A stretch of DNA of 64,000 nucleotides from an uncultured Bacteroidota bacterium (GTDB lineage Bacteria; Bacteroidota; Bacteroidia; Bacteroidales; P3): NCBI GenBank assembly GCA_902762805.1, contig CACWPQ010000004.1, positions 46,977 to 110,976 on the forward strand. The letters are read 5' to 3'. The stretch's first letter is position 1; every line of letters begins with the position of its first letter. Under the pieces are notes generated by a model, which searched no databases, had not been told where the DNA came from, and saw nothing but the letters and a program-made list of their open reading frames with translations. A program made the position numbers and the translations under genes. Of the stretch, positions 21,102-29,418 are shown in pieces.

Positions 21102-24100
21102 TTATTTAAGTATCAGTTTTCTCACCGAAGTGTTCTCGCCGCCCACGATGCGTACAAAGTAGGTGCCACGGGCGTAGCGGCTGACATCGGCTTCAAATTT
21201 TGAATTTTTAATTCTGAATTCTGTAATGGTGCGTCCCTGCATGTCGATGACCTGCACCTCCGTGCCCGGCGTCAGCCCGCTGAGGGTGACGGTGGTGGTG
21301 GCAGGATTGGGGTGGAGCGTCACGGCATCCTCTGCCACCGCGTCGATGCCAACAGTCTCGAAATAGGCCGTGAATGCGGAGTCGGAGGTAACCACAACCG
21401 TGCGCGGATTGTCAGTGTTGCCATCGTGCCAGGCTACGAACCGATGGCCCTCATAGGCCGTGGCGGTCAACGTAGCCGTGGTGTTATAGTCGTAGGTGCC
21501 TGCGCCTGCCACCGTGCCGCTGTTGGGATTGTCTGCCGCGGCGGTGACCGTATAGGTGAAAGGCACAAATTCCGCAACGAGGTGCACATCCTGTATCAGG
21601 GTGAAAGTATAGGGGTTGGAGGCGGATACCTGTTGACCAGCGGCATCCGTCCAGCATACGAACCGATAGCCGGCAGCCGAATGGGCCGTGACGGTGACGT
21701 TGGTGCCCTCCTCGACGCCACTGCCCGTGTGGGTACTCTCGACCGTGCCTCTCGCCGCATCGCATTCGACGGTCACGCTATGGTAGTTGATCACCGGCGG
21801 GTCAGCCTCGAAGATAGCGGTGTAGGTGGCATCGCCCCGGACGGTGTCTGTGCGAGGATTGTCCGTCGTACCGTCGCCCCAGCTGACGAAGTGGTAGCCG
21901 CCATAGGCATTGGCATACAGCGTAATGGTGGCGCCGTAGGTGTAGCTGCCGCCACCTGTCACGTAGCCCATCGTGTTGTCGTTGGACGTGCCAGTGATGG
22001 TGTAGCTGTTGGGGGCGAAATGACCCAGCAGTGCCATATCGCCGTTCAGGGTGAAGGTGTAGGGATTGGCCGTTGAGACCGTGCCGCTGGTGGTCTGCCA
22101 CCACTCGAAGTGGTGACCCGTGGCAGGCGTGGCGGTGACGGTCACCGTTGTGCCCTCCTCCACGCTGCCACTGTGCGTGCTCGCCACTGTGCCCATCGCG
22201 TCGGACGTGCTCCCGACCGTCAGCATGTAGTACACCGTCGGGTTAGCCTCGAAGGTGGCCGTGTAGGTGGCGTTGGCCGTGACCGTCACCGTGCGCGGGT
22301 TCTGTGTGTTGCCGTCGTTCCACTGCACAAAGTGGTGCCCTGCCGCAGGCGTGGCTGTGAGGGTGGCCGTCTGTCCGTGGGTGTAGCTGCCGCCGCCAGT
22401 GGTGCTGCCCATGGCGGCATCGTTGGCGTTCACAGTGAGGGTGTAACTGTTGACGGCGAAAGTTGCCGTATAGGTGGCGTTGGCCGTCACCGTCACCGTG
22501 CGCGGGTTCTGTGTGTTGCCGTCGTTCCACTGCACAAAGTGGTGGCCTGTGGCGGCAGTGGCTGTGAGGGTGGCCGTGGCACCGTGGTCGTAGCTGCCGC
22601 CGCCGCTGACGCTACCCATGGTGGCATCGGCACTGCTGGCGGTTATGGTGTAGCTGTTGATGGCGAAGGTGGCCGTGTAGGTGGCGTTGTCTGTAACCGT
22701 TACGGTGCGCGGATTTTGCGTGTTGCCGTCGTTCCACTGCACGAAGTGGTAGCCCGTGGCGGCCGTGGCGGTGAGGGTGGCCGTGGCGTTATAGTCATAG
22801 CTGCCGCCGCCGTTGACGCTACCCATCTCGGTATTTGCACTATTGACCGTGAGGGTGTAGCTGTTGGGAGCGAAGTGGGCAGTGAGGGTGATGTCGCGTG
22901 TTACATTAAAGGTATACACACTGGTGGTGGAAACTTGGGTGTTGCCTTCTTTCCAAGCGGTGAAGTGATGGCCGGTGGCCGCAGTGGCCGTAGCAGTGAA
23001 TGAGGCACTCTCGGCTATAGTGCTGGATCCATCCGGCGACACAGAACCCATGGCAGCGCTGGCCGTGGCAAGTGTTACAGTATATGTGTTGGAGTGGACA
23101 GCAAGCTGCACATTGTCGATTGCGGCCGGAGGATTGCTGCCGACCGAATTGTCGTTATACCAAAGGAAGACCAACTTGTAGTCGCCTGCGGCAGCTACCT
23201 GGAAGGTATAGCTGGCACTTTGCCAAGAGGTCTGTTGGTTGAGTTTGCCATTGGAGAGGTCTAGCCAACCCGTGGGTGTAGTCCTCATGGCACTTTCAGA
23301 GCCAGAGAAACTTACATTGGCAAGGTTCTCGCTGGCGGGGCAGAGGAAGATGCGCAGGAAGTCATAGTTGCTCTCACCATTGCATTTCCAGTTAAAGCCA
23401 AGGTCATATTCGCCCGCATCGAGGGTGAATGTGCGATAGGCAAAACTCTGCGTGGTCGCGCTGACTGTGTATTCGTTGGAAGTTCCACCGTTATTGGATA
23501 TGTACAGCGCGCGCGAACCACTCTGATTAACGGCGGTGCCTATATGCCACTGGTTGACAGCGGCATTGCTGTACTCCCAGTCGCAATCGTCAGCAGTCTC
23601 GAAACCGGTGCTGTAGGGCAGCGTGGCGGGCAGTATTATCCTCTCAAGGCTGATGTTGTCGACCGCAGCCGCGCCGCTTCCCTGACTGTGGTCGTTGCGC
23701 CACATGAAGACCAACTTGTATAAGCCTGCGTTGGCAAGGTCGAAACTGTAGCTGGTGTCCGACCAGCCGCTCCGTCGGTTCAGGTAATTGCCCGTGATGT
23801 CCGTCCAGCCGGCGGGTACTCCCGTTCGCGCCAATCCATCTGTGGAAAAGAACGAGGCCTCGGGTGTGGCACTGGCAGGGCAGATGAATACTCGCATAAA
23901 GTCAAAGGTGCTCTCGCCATTGCACTTCCATGCGAAGTCGAGGTTGTAATGGCCAGCGGCCAGGTTGAAGGTGCGGGTGGCAAAGCTGATGCAGGACCGA
24001 TTGTTGGTGTACGCGTTGGAGGTGCCGCCGTCGTTGGAGATGAACATCTCGACCGAGCCGCCGGTAGAGCCTATGTACCACTTGTTGGGCTCGTTGTTCA

Positions 24101-26027
24101 CAAACTCCCAACCACGGTCCTCCGTACCCTCGAAACCTGTGTAGTAGGGCACCGTGGCAGTGTCGTACACTATCGGTATCGGCGGACGGTAGAAGATGCC
24201 GCGTATCATGAAGGTATAGGGTCTGCTGGCATCGAGGCGGGGGATGAAAGAAGAGTACATAAGCAGGCCGTCGCTATTGCCCGTGCTGGGACATACGGCT
24301 GCAGGATATGCATCGGGGTCGGCCGAGTACTCGAAGGTGAGCCATAGATCCTGTGTACCGTTGAGTGCCAGCGGGGTGGCGAGGGTGATGGTCTGCCAAC
24401 TATCCACCTGGGAGGTTGCGAAAGTAACCGTGGCCGTGGCAGCCGGCGTCGAGGTGGTGGGATTGGAGGTGTATGCATTGAATGTATGGGCGCCTGCTTC
24501 CGCAACGTACAGCTGTACAGCCTGCAGTTCGGTGCCGTTATACAGAAGCGAGGCCGGGAGGCGGATGCCCCAATAGCTACTAGAGCTGCTCGTGCGATAT
24601 GCGGATGCCTGGCTTTGGTTGCCGCAATAGGAGAGAGTATCGCCATCCAGGCGCTCGAACTGTGCGGTGAAGTTGTAGTTGCCACCGTTGGGGGTGAATA
24701 TGCGGGGAGCCACGTTGCATCCGTTCTCCCACTGGGCAAAGCGGTAGCATTCCGAGGCCACAGGGAGCAGGGTTACGGTGTCGCCAAAGTTGTAGGCACC
24801 GGCACCGCTTACCGAGCAGCCGCCACAGCCAGTGGTCGACACCGAGACGGTGCCGCCGACACCGAAGGTGCCACTGTGCGGTTCAACACCGATCAGGGCT
24901 GCATTATCCATATTGTAGGTGCCCGAGGCATTGCCGCCGATGCCACCCACACCGGGGTTGAGCGAGCCGATGGCAAAGTTGCCGTCATGGCTGCCACCCC
25001 AACCCCAGTTGAAGTGGAACTGGTTGCTATTGTTGTAGCCGTCGCAAATGAAGGCATGGCCGCCGTCTGTGTTGCGACCCGAGTAAAGAACCGGGCGGCC
25101 CGCGTCAAGCTCGGCACGCAGAAGGGCACGCCACCGGGCCGACGTGTAGTTCTCCAACCTGATTGAGGTCATGGAGGACTTGTACTTGAAGTATTTCATC
25201 AAGGCCGTCTGGGCAGATGTGCTGAAACGGCCAGGGTAGTTGAGCGTGGTGGCACCGCTGCTGTTGCTGCCATAGTTCATTTGCACCGCTACTCCGATGT
25301 GGTACATCAGCGTGGCCACAGCGGTTTTCTGGGTATTGGAGGAGGAGGCAGTGAGCGAGATGGGCATGTTGGACCAATCGTAGGTTGTCGCGCCAAAGTT
25401 GGCACTCAACGTCCCCGCACTGGAATGGTTGTAGCTGTGCGAGCCATGGCCTGTCGCAGGATGATTCCAGAACTTCATAAGCTGTGCCGTGGCGGTGGCC
25501 ACGCAGCCCGTGGGGGCATGGCTGCCACTGATGGTGGGGCAAAGGCCGTTATAGTAGTTCCCTTGGTTCCACCTAGTGGAAATCAAGGGGTTGACGTCAT
25601 AGTCTATCCGCGGAAGGTCGGTGGGATTCTCCACGATCTCCCAGCCGGGGGCTGGCTCATTGTCGGAACCGAGAACCTCCTTGAGCGTGCGTATCTCACG
25701 CTCATAATCCTCGTACCACGCCGCCACATTCTCCGGCATGTCCTTGGTTACAAAACGGCTGGTCGTCGAGTAGCCGAGGATGGGGATGGCCACATCGTCG
25801 GCCGAGACCAGAATAAAGCCCGTCTCACCGAGGGTGAAGACATAGAACTCCGTGTAGGGAGTCTGCGACGTGATGTCGGTGAGGGTGAACGGTTTTCCCT
25901 CATTGGCGTTTACGCGGTTGAGGAAAGCCGAGGCTACCTGGCGGGCCTTGTTGGCGTCCACTGGTTTGGCGTGGAGGCTGCCGCAAAGCAACAGCGCGCA
26001 GAAAATCAGGAGGGGCGTCTTTTTCAT
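21102..26027 (-). CDS. C10-family cysteine protease with InlB repeats and T9SS domain
   Basis: A 1641-residue secreted protease. Signal peptide (1-20), Spi-type prodomain (about 21-125), streptopain/interpain-like catalytic domain (about 145-385) with Cys175 in TGCVATATAQ, His324 in GGHAF and Asn340-Trp341 in FNWGWGG. Next come an InlB-like unit, the TLSYCGN module, two choice-of-anchor-J type domains, and eight InlB B-repeats (about 980-1555), several nearly identical (HFVQWNDGNTQNPRTV). The C-terminus (about 1556-1641) is a T9SS type A sorting domain with LHPNPATTTVTL and YFVRIVGG. An AATTC-type repeat encodes FRIKNSKFEA in this domain. Expected to be anchored at or released from the cell surface. 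Confidence 0.93.
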   Translation of the reverse strand: MKKTPLLIFCALLLCGSLHAKPVDANKARQVASAFLNRVNANEGKPFTLTDITSQTPYTEFYVFTLGETGFILVSADDVAIPILGYSTTSRFVTKDMPENVAAWYEDYEREIRTLKEVLGSDNEPAPGWEIVENPTDLPRIDYDVNPLISTRWNQGNYYNGLCPTISGSHAPTGCVATATAQLMKFWNHPATGHGSHSYNHSSAGTLSANFGATTYDWSNMPISLTASSSNTQKTAVATLMYHIGVAVQMNYGSNSSGATTLNYPGRFSTSAQTALMKYFKYKSSMTSIRLENYTSARWRALLRAELDAGRPVLYSGRNTDGGHAFICDGYNNSNQFHFNWGWGGSHDGNFAIGSLNPGVGGIGGNASGTYNMDNAALIGVEPHSGTFGVGGTVSVSTTGCGGCSVSGAGAYNFGDTVTLLPVASECYRFAQWENGCNVAPRIFTPNGGNYNFTAQFERLDGDTLSYCGNQSQASAYRTSSSSSYWGIRLPASLLYNGTELQAVQLYVAEAGAHTFNAYTSNPTTSTPAATATVTFATSQVDSWQTITLATPLALNGTQDLWLTFEYSADPDAYPAAVCPSTGNSDGLLMYSSFIPRLDASRPYTFMIRGIFYRPPIPIVYDTATVPYYTGFEGTEDRGWEFVNNEPNKWYIGSTGGSVEMFISNDGGTSNAYTNNRSCISFATRTFNLAAGHYNLDFAWKCNGESTFDFMRVFICPASATPEASFFSTDGLARTGVPAGWTDITGNYLNRRSGWSDTSYSFDLANAGLYKLVFMWRNDHSQGSGAAAVDNISLERIILPATLPYSTGFETADDCDWEYSNAAVNQWHIGTAVNQSGSRALYISNNGGTSNEYTVSATTQSFAYRTFTLDAGEYDLGFNWKCNGESNYDFLRIFLCPASENLANVSFSGSESAMRTTPTGWLDLSNGKLNQQTSWQSASYTFQVAAAGDYKLVFLWYNDNSVGSNPPAAIDNVQLAVHSNTYTVTLATASAAMGSVSPDGSSTIAESASFTATATAATGHHFTAWKEGNTQVSTTSVYTFNVTRDITLTAHFAPNSYTLTVNSANTEMGSVNGGGSYDYNATATLTATAATGYHFVQWNDGNTQNPRTVTVTDNATYTATFAINSYTITASSADATMGSVSGGGSYDHGATATLTATAATGHHFVQWNDGNTQNPRTVTVTANATYTATFAVNSYTLTVNANDAAMGSTTGGGSYTHGQTATLTATPAAGHHFVQWNDGNTQNPRTVTVTANATYTATFEANPTVYYMLTVGSTSDAMGTVASTHSGSVEEGTTVTVTATPATGHHFEWWQTTSGTVSTANPYTFTLNGDMALLGHFAPNSYTITGTSNDNTMGYVTGGGSYTYGATITLYANAYGGYHFVSWGDGTTDNPRTDTVRGDATYTAIFEADPPVINYHSVTVECDAARGTVESTHTGSGVEEGTNVTVTAHSAAGYRFVCWTDAAGQQVSASNPYTFTLIQDVHLVAEFVPFTYTVTAAADNPNSGTVAGAGTYDYNTTATLTATAYEGHRFVAWHDGNTDNPRTVVVTSDSAFTAYFETVGIDAVAEDAVTLHPNPATTTVTLSGLTPGTEVQVIDMQGRTITEFRIKNSKFEADVSRYARGTYFVRIVGGENTSVRKLILK
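21193..21222. repeat. AATTC-type repeat inside T9SS domain
   Basis: TTCAAATTTTGAATTTTTAA followed by TTCTGAATTCTG. Encodes the loop TEFRIKNSKFE between strands of the sorting domain. Confidence 0.75.
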
Positions 26028-26062
26028 TGTGTTTTTGTGTTTTTATTGAAAATATGAATTGC

Positions 26063-29000
26063 TTATCTGACAATCAATTTCCTAATCACAGTGCCGGCCG
26101 GAGTGGCGGCGCGCACAAAGTAGGCTCCGCGGGGCCACTGGCTGACATCGACTTTGAGTTTTGTGCTCTGGGTTTTGAGTTTTGAGTGGGTGCGGCCTTG
26201 CATGTCGATAATCTGCACCTCGGTACCCGCCTCGATGCCGTCTATGACAACACCGGTGCTGGCAGGGTTGGGGGCGAGGGTGACAGCCCCGGCAGCCACC
26301 TCGTCGATACCCACCTGCTCGGCGAAGTAGGCCGAATAGGTCACGTTGGCCATGACCGTGAGCGAACGTTCGGGCTCGTTCATGCCGTCGTGCCAGCGCA
26401 CAAAGCGGTAGCCCGTGTTGGGCACTGCCGTCAGGGTGATCTGCGTGCCGCGGTTGTAGGTGCCGCCGCCCAGCACGGTGCCCATCGTCTCGTCGTTGCT
26501 CTCCACGGTGATGGTGAAGGTGGACACGGCGTTGATGGTCACCTGCAGGGTGTCGCTGGCCGTGCCGTCGGCGTTGGTGGCGGTGGCAATGACGTTGTAG
26601 GTGCCGGCCGCAGCCCACGAGGCGGTGGCGGTGGCGCCGCTGGCGGTGGAGGGCGTGGCTCCCTGGAGGGTCCAGGCGATGGTGGCGTTGTTGGTGGCGG
26701 TGGCGCGGAAGGTGCCCTGCTGGCCGACCTCGAGGGTGGCGGGACCGCCCACGGCAACGGTCGGCGGGGTGGGCACATGGACGCTCACATTGATATTGTC
26801 GATGTAGAAGACATGCACGTCATCACTGTTGTAGTGGCGGAAGGCCAAGTAGACCGTCTGGCCAGCATAAGCGCTGAGGTCCAGCGTGCGGGTGGTGGCG
26901 TTGTGTGTGGTCAGGGTGGTGTGCCATAGCTGGGTGTATTCGCTCGGCTCGGCGTCGGCAGTGGTGGCCACAAAGACGCCGTAGTGCTCTTGGAAATAGA
27001 CCGAATCAATCGACCCGTCCACCCACGTCATGGCGATATTCTGCCCCGCGGGCAGCGCAATGCCGGGCATATAGAGCCAGTTGTCGGGCGTGAGGGCACC
27101 ATCGGTGTTGTTCCACGACAGCGAGTAGGCCACCGTGCCCAGCGCCCCGGCCTCGGCCACACCCCAGTTGTTGCCGTCGCCGTCGGCATCGCGCAGAGCC
27201 CAGCAGCCGAGGTCTTCGTTCGACTCGAAGCCCATGGTGTAGGGGAGTGTGGTGACGACACAGTCGTCCGTCGGATCAACCGGCACGCTCCCGGCACCAA
27301 AAATACCGCGGATCATGAACGAGAAACCCGAGAAAGGCGACAGGCTGCTGCCCCAAAGGGCGCCCTCGGTGCGGCCGCTGTAGTAGGTGAACGCTGCGGG
27401 AAATGCAACATCGCCGCTCTCGAACACAATCCACACTGCCTGCGTGCCATCAATGCTCATCGGGGTGTTGAAAGTCAGCGACTGCCACGACCCGGCTTGA
27501 CTCTCGTCGAAAGTCACCGAGCCGTTCACCTGCGCGGTGCTCGGGCTGCTGGTGCCGGTGTAGACGGTCAGCGTATAGGTGCCCGCACTGGGGATATAGA
27601 TCTCCACCCCCCGCATGTCGTGCCCTGCGGTGAGCAGCGAAGCCGGCAGCTTGATGCCCCAAGTGCAGGTGGTGCCGCTCGCGCCCATGCCGTAGCTCGT
27701 CACATAGCGACCGTTGCCGCAGTACGAGAGCGTGTCGCCAGCGATGGGCTCGAACGTGGCGGCGAAGCTGTAGTTGCCACCGTTGCCGATGAGTTCGCGG
27801 GGATTGAAATGCTCATTGTCGGTCCACCCGGCAAAGCGGTAGCCGGCCGACGCCGAGGCCATGAGGCTCACCGTGTCGCCGAAGCTGTAGGCACCTCCGC
27901 CGCTGACGGTGCCACCCGTGCCACTGACAGTGGCCGTCACCGTGCCCCCCGTCCCGAAGCTGGCATTGGGGCGTATGTTGGTAAGTGCCACATTGAGACC
28001 GTTGTAATTGCCATTGTTTCCTCCCGTGCCGCTGCCAGAGGGATTGAGAGCCCCCATCGCATAGTAGCCGTCGCAGTAGCCGCCCCAGCCCCAGTTGACG
28101 TGGAACTGGTCGCTCGAATTGTAGCCGTCTATGACGAAAGAGTGGCCGCCCCCCACGTCGCGACCCGAGTAGAGTATCGGGCGGCTGGCATCTAGCTCGG
28201 CCTTGAGCAGAGCCGTGTATTGAGCGTTGGTATAGTCTTCGCGCGCCAAAGTAACCATGTCGGGGCAATACTTGAAATACTTCATCAGCGAAGTCTGCGA
28301 CGAGGCCGATATATCGCCCCTGTAATTATAGTTCTGCGCGCCGCTGCCGCCAGTGGAGGCAAGGCCATAGTTCATCTCGTCGGCCACACCAATGTGGTAC
28401 ATCAACGTCGCCACGGCGTTGACCTGCGCCGTCGTGCTGCCTGCACCCAGCGCATTCGGCATACTGGTCCACGCATAGGTCGTCGTGCCGAAATTGGCAC
28501 TCTGGGTGCCGTAGTTGGCATCAGTGTACGTGTGGCTGCCATAGCCCGTGGCGGGGTGGTTCCAATACTTCATAATCTGGGCCGTAGCCGTAGCCACACA
28601 ACCCGTCACCGTCCTCTCGCTGGCATCGGCGTCCTCCGGGCAGAGACTATTGTAGTACGGATGCTGGTCCCACGTCGTGGTCATCAGCGGTGCCACCGCC
28701 GTCAGCCCCGGCTGCGGCGCCATGCCGCCGCCCTTCAGCACCGTCGGCATGCCCTGCACCCGACGCTCCACCCGCACCCTCGGATGCCCCTCGGCGCGCA
28801 TCTGGCGTATCTCCTCCTCGTACCCCTCAAGCCACGACTTGATGTTCGCCGGCATATCCTTCACCTCGAACCGGTTCTCCAGCGAATAACCCAGAATGCT
28901 CTCGCCGCGGCTCTCGCCCGAGACAAGGATGAAACCCCTCTCACCCAGCGTGAAGACATAGAACTCCGTGAACGGCGTACTCGACGTTATATCGGTCAGG

Positions 29001-29137
29001 CGAACCTCGCCGGTCACCCCGGCCGACTTCAAAAAGATCTCCGCTTTCTGGCGCGCCTGAGCGCTGCTGACAGGGGCTGCCGCCGCACTCATACAGGCAA
29101 ACACCACAAAAACAATCGCTAATATATTCTTTTTCAT
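26063..29137 (-). CDS. C10-family cysteine protease with cleaved-adhesin domain and T9SS domain
   Basis: A 1024-residue paralogue of the adjacent protease. Signal peptide (1-20), prodomain (about 22-115), C10 catalytic domain (about 150-390) with Cys180 in TGCVATATAQ, His332 in GGHSF and Asn348-Trp349. Then an InlB-like unit, the TLSYCGN module, a cleaved-adhesin/choice-of-anchor domain (TMGFESNEDLGCW to FYIDNINVSV), a PKD/Ig-like domain (VAVGGPATLEVGQQG), one InlB B-repeat and a T9SS type A domain (LAPNPASTGVVI, YFVRAATP). ATG 29137 gives the signal peptide; the longer frame does not. A loop SKLKTQSTKLK in the sorting domain is encoded by a TTGAGTTTTG-type repeat. Confidence 0.93.
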   Translation of the reverse strand: MKKNILAIVFVVFACMSAAAAPVSSAQARQKAEIFLKSAGVTGEVRLTDITSSTPFTEFYVFTLGERGFILVSGESRGESILGYSLENRFEVKDMPANIKSWLEGYEEEIRQMRAEGHPRVRVERRVQGMPTVLKGGGMAPQPGLTAVAPLMTTTWDQHPYYNSLCPEDADASERTVTGCVATATAQIMKYWNHPATGYGSHTYTDANYGTQSANFGTTTYAWTSMPNALGAGSTTAQVNAVATLMYHIGVADEMNYGLASTGGSGAQNYNYRGDISASSQTSLMKYFKYCPDMVTLAREDYTNAQYTALLKAELDASRPILYSGRDVGGGHSFVIDGYNSSDQFHVNWGWGGYCDGYYAMGALNPSGSGTGGNNGNYNGLNVALTNIRPNASFGTGGTVTATVSGTGGTVSGGGAYSFGDTVSLMASASAGYRFAGWTDNEHFNPRELIGNGGNYSFAATFEPIAGDTLSYCGNGRYVTSYGMGASGTTCTWGIKLPASLLTAGHDMRGVEIYIPSAGTYTLTVYTGTSSPSTAQVNGSVTFDESQAGSWQSLTFNTPMSIDGTQAVWIVFESGDVAFPAAFTYYSGRTEGALWGSSLSPFSGFSFMIRGIFGAGSVPVDPTDDCVVTTLPYTMGFESNEDLGCWALRDADGDGNNWGVAEAGALGTVAYSLSWNNTDGALTPDNWLYMPGIALPAGQNIAMTWVDGSIDSVYFQEHYGVFVATTADAEPSEYTQLWHTTLTTHNATTRTLDLSAYAGQTVYLAFRHYNSDDVHVFYIDNINVSVHVPTPPTVAVGGPATLEVGQQGTFRATATNNATIAWTLQGATPSTASGATATASWAAAGTYNVIATATNADGTASDTLQVTINAVSTFTITVESNDETMGTVLGGGTYNRGTQITLTAVPNTGYRFVRWHDGMNEPERSLTVMANVTYSAYFAEQVGIDEVAAGAVTLAPNPASTGVVIDGIEAGTEVQIIDMQGRTHSKLKTQSTKLKVDVSQWPRGAYFVRAATPAGTVIRKLIVR
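26153..26188. repeat. TTTTGAG-type repeat inside T9SS domain
   Basis: TTGAGTTTTGTGCTCTGGG then TTTTGAGTTTTGAGTGGG. It occupies the same loop of the sorting domain as the repeat at 21193-21222 in the paralogue, with a different but related unit. Confidence 0.65.
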
Positions 29138-29173
29138 ATAGTTATATATTCGTTTCAACCTATTTTTACGCTG

Positions 29174-29181
29174 CAAATATA
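29174..29181 (-). promoter_or_regulatory. C10 protease promoter -7 box (TATATTTG)
   Basis: The minus strand reads TATATTTG, 36 bp before the ATG at 29137. It could drive both proteases and the genes behind them, since no box is seen in the 35-bp gap between the proteases. Confidence 0.65.
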
Positions 29182-29280
29182 CAACTTTTTCGCCACAATT
29201 CACCCGTGTATGTAAAAAATCCACCTTCCCATGCCCCAAAAAAAACTTTTCAGCCTCCCTCCCACCCCATCATCCCACCA

Positions 29281-29333
29281 GGAGTCATCTAGGACCCATC
29301 TAGGAATCATCTAGGAGTCATCTAGGACCCATC
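29281..29333. repeat. 11-bp tandem array, second locus
   Basis: Read on the minus strand, the units are GGGT-type and CCTAGATGACT / CCTAGATGATT / CCTAGATGGGT, about five in total with an 11-bp period. Same family as 1183-1237, again in a divergent gap next to a T9SS-type gene. Confidence 0.88.
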
Positions 29334-29418
29334 CACCTGCCTCTCCCACGACCTTTCTTTCTTGCCCTGTAAAATAAATCCAGGCAGACCGCGTTACTTT
29401 GGCAAAAAACAACACCTT

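Noticed and set aside
29138..29239. N-terminal extension of the second C10 protease
   Set aside because: It overlaps the promoter box at 29174-29181 and hides the signal peptide.
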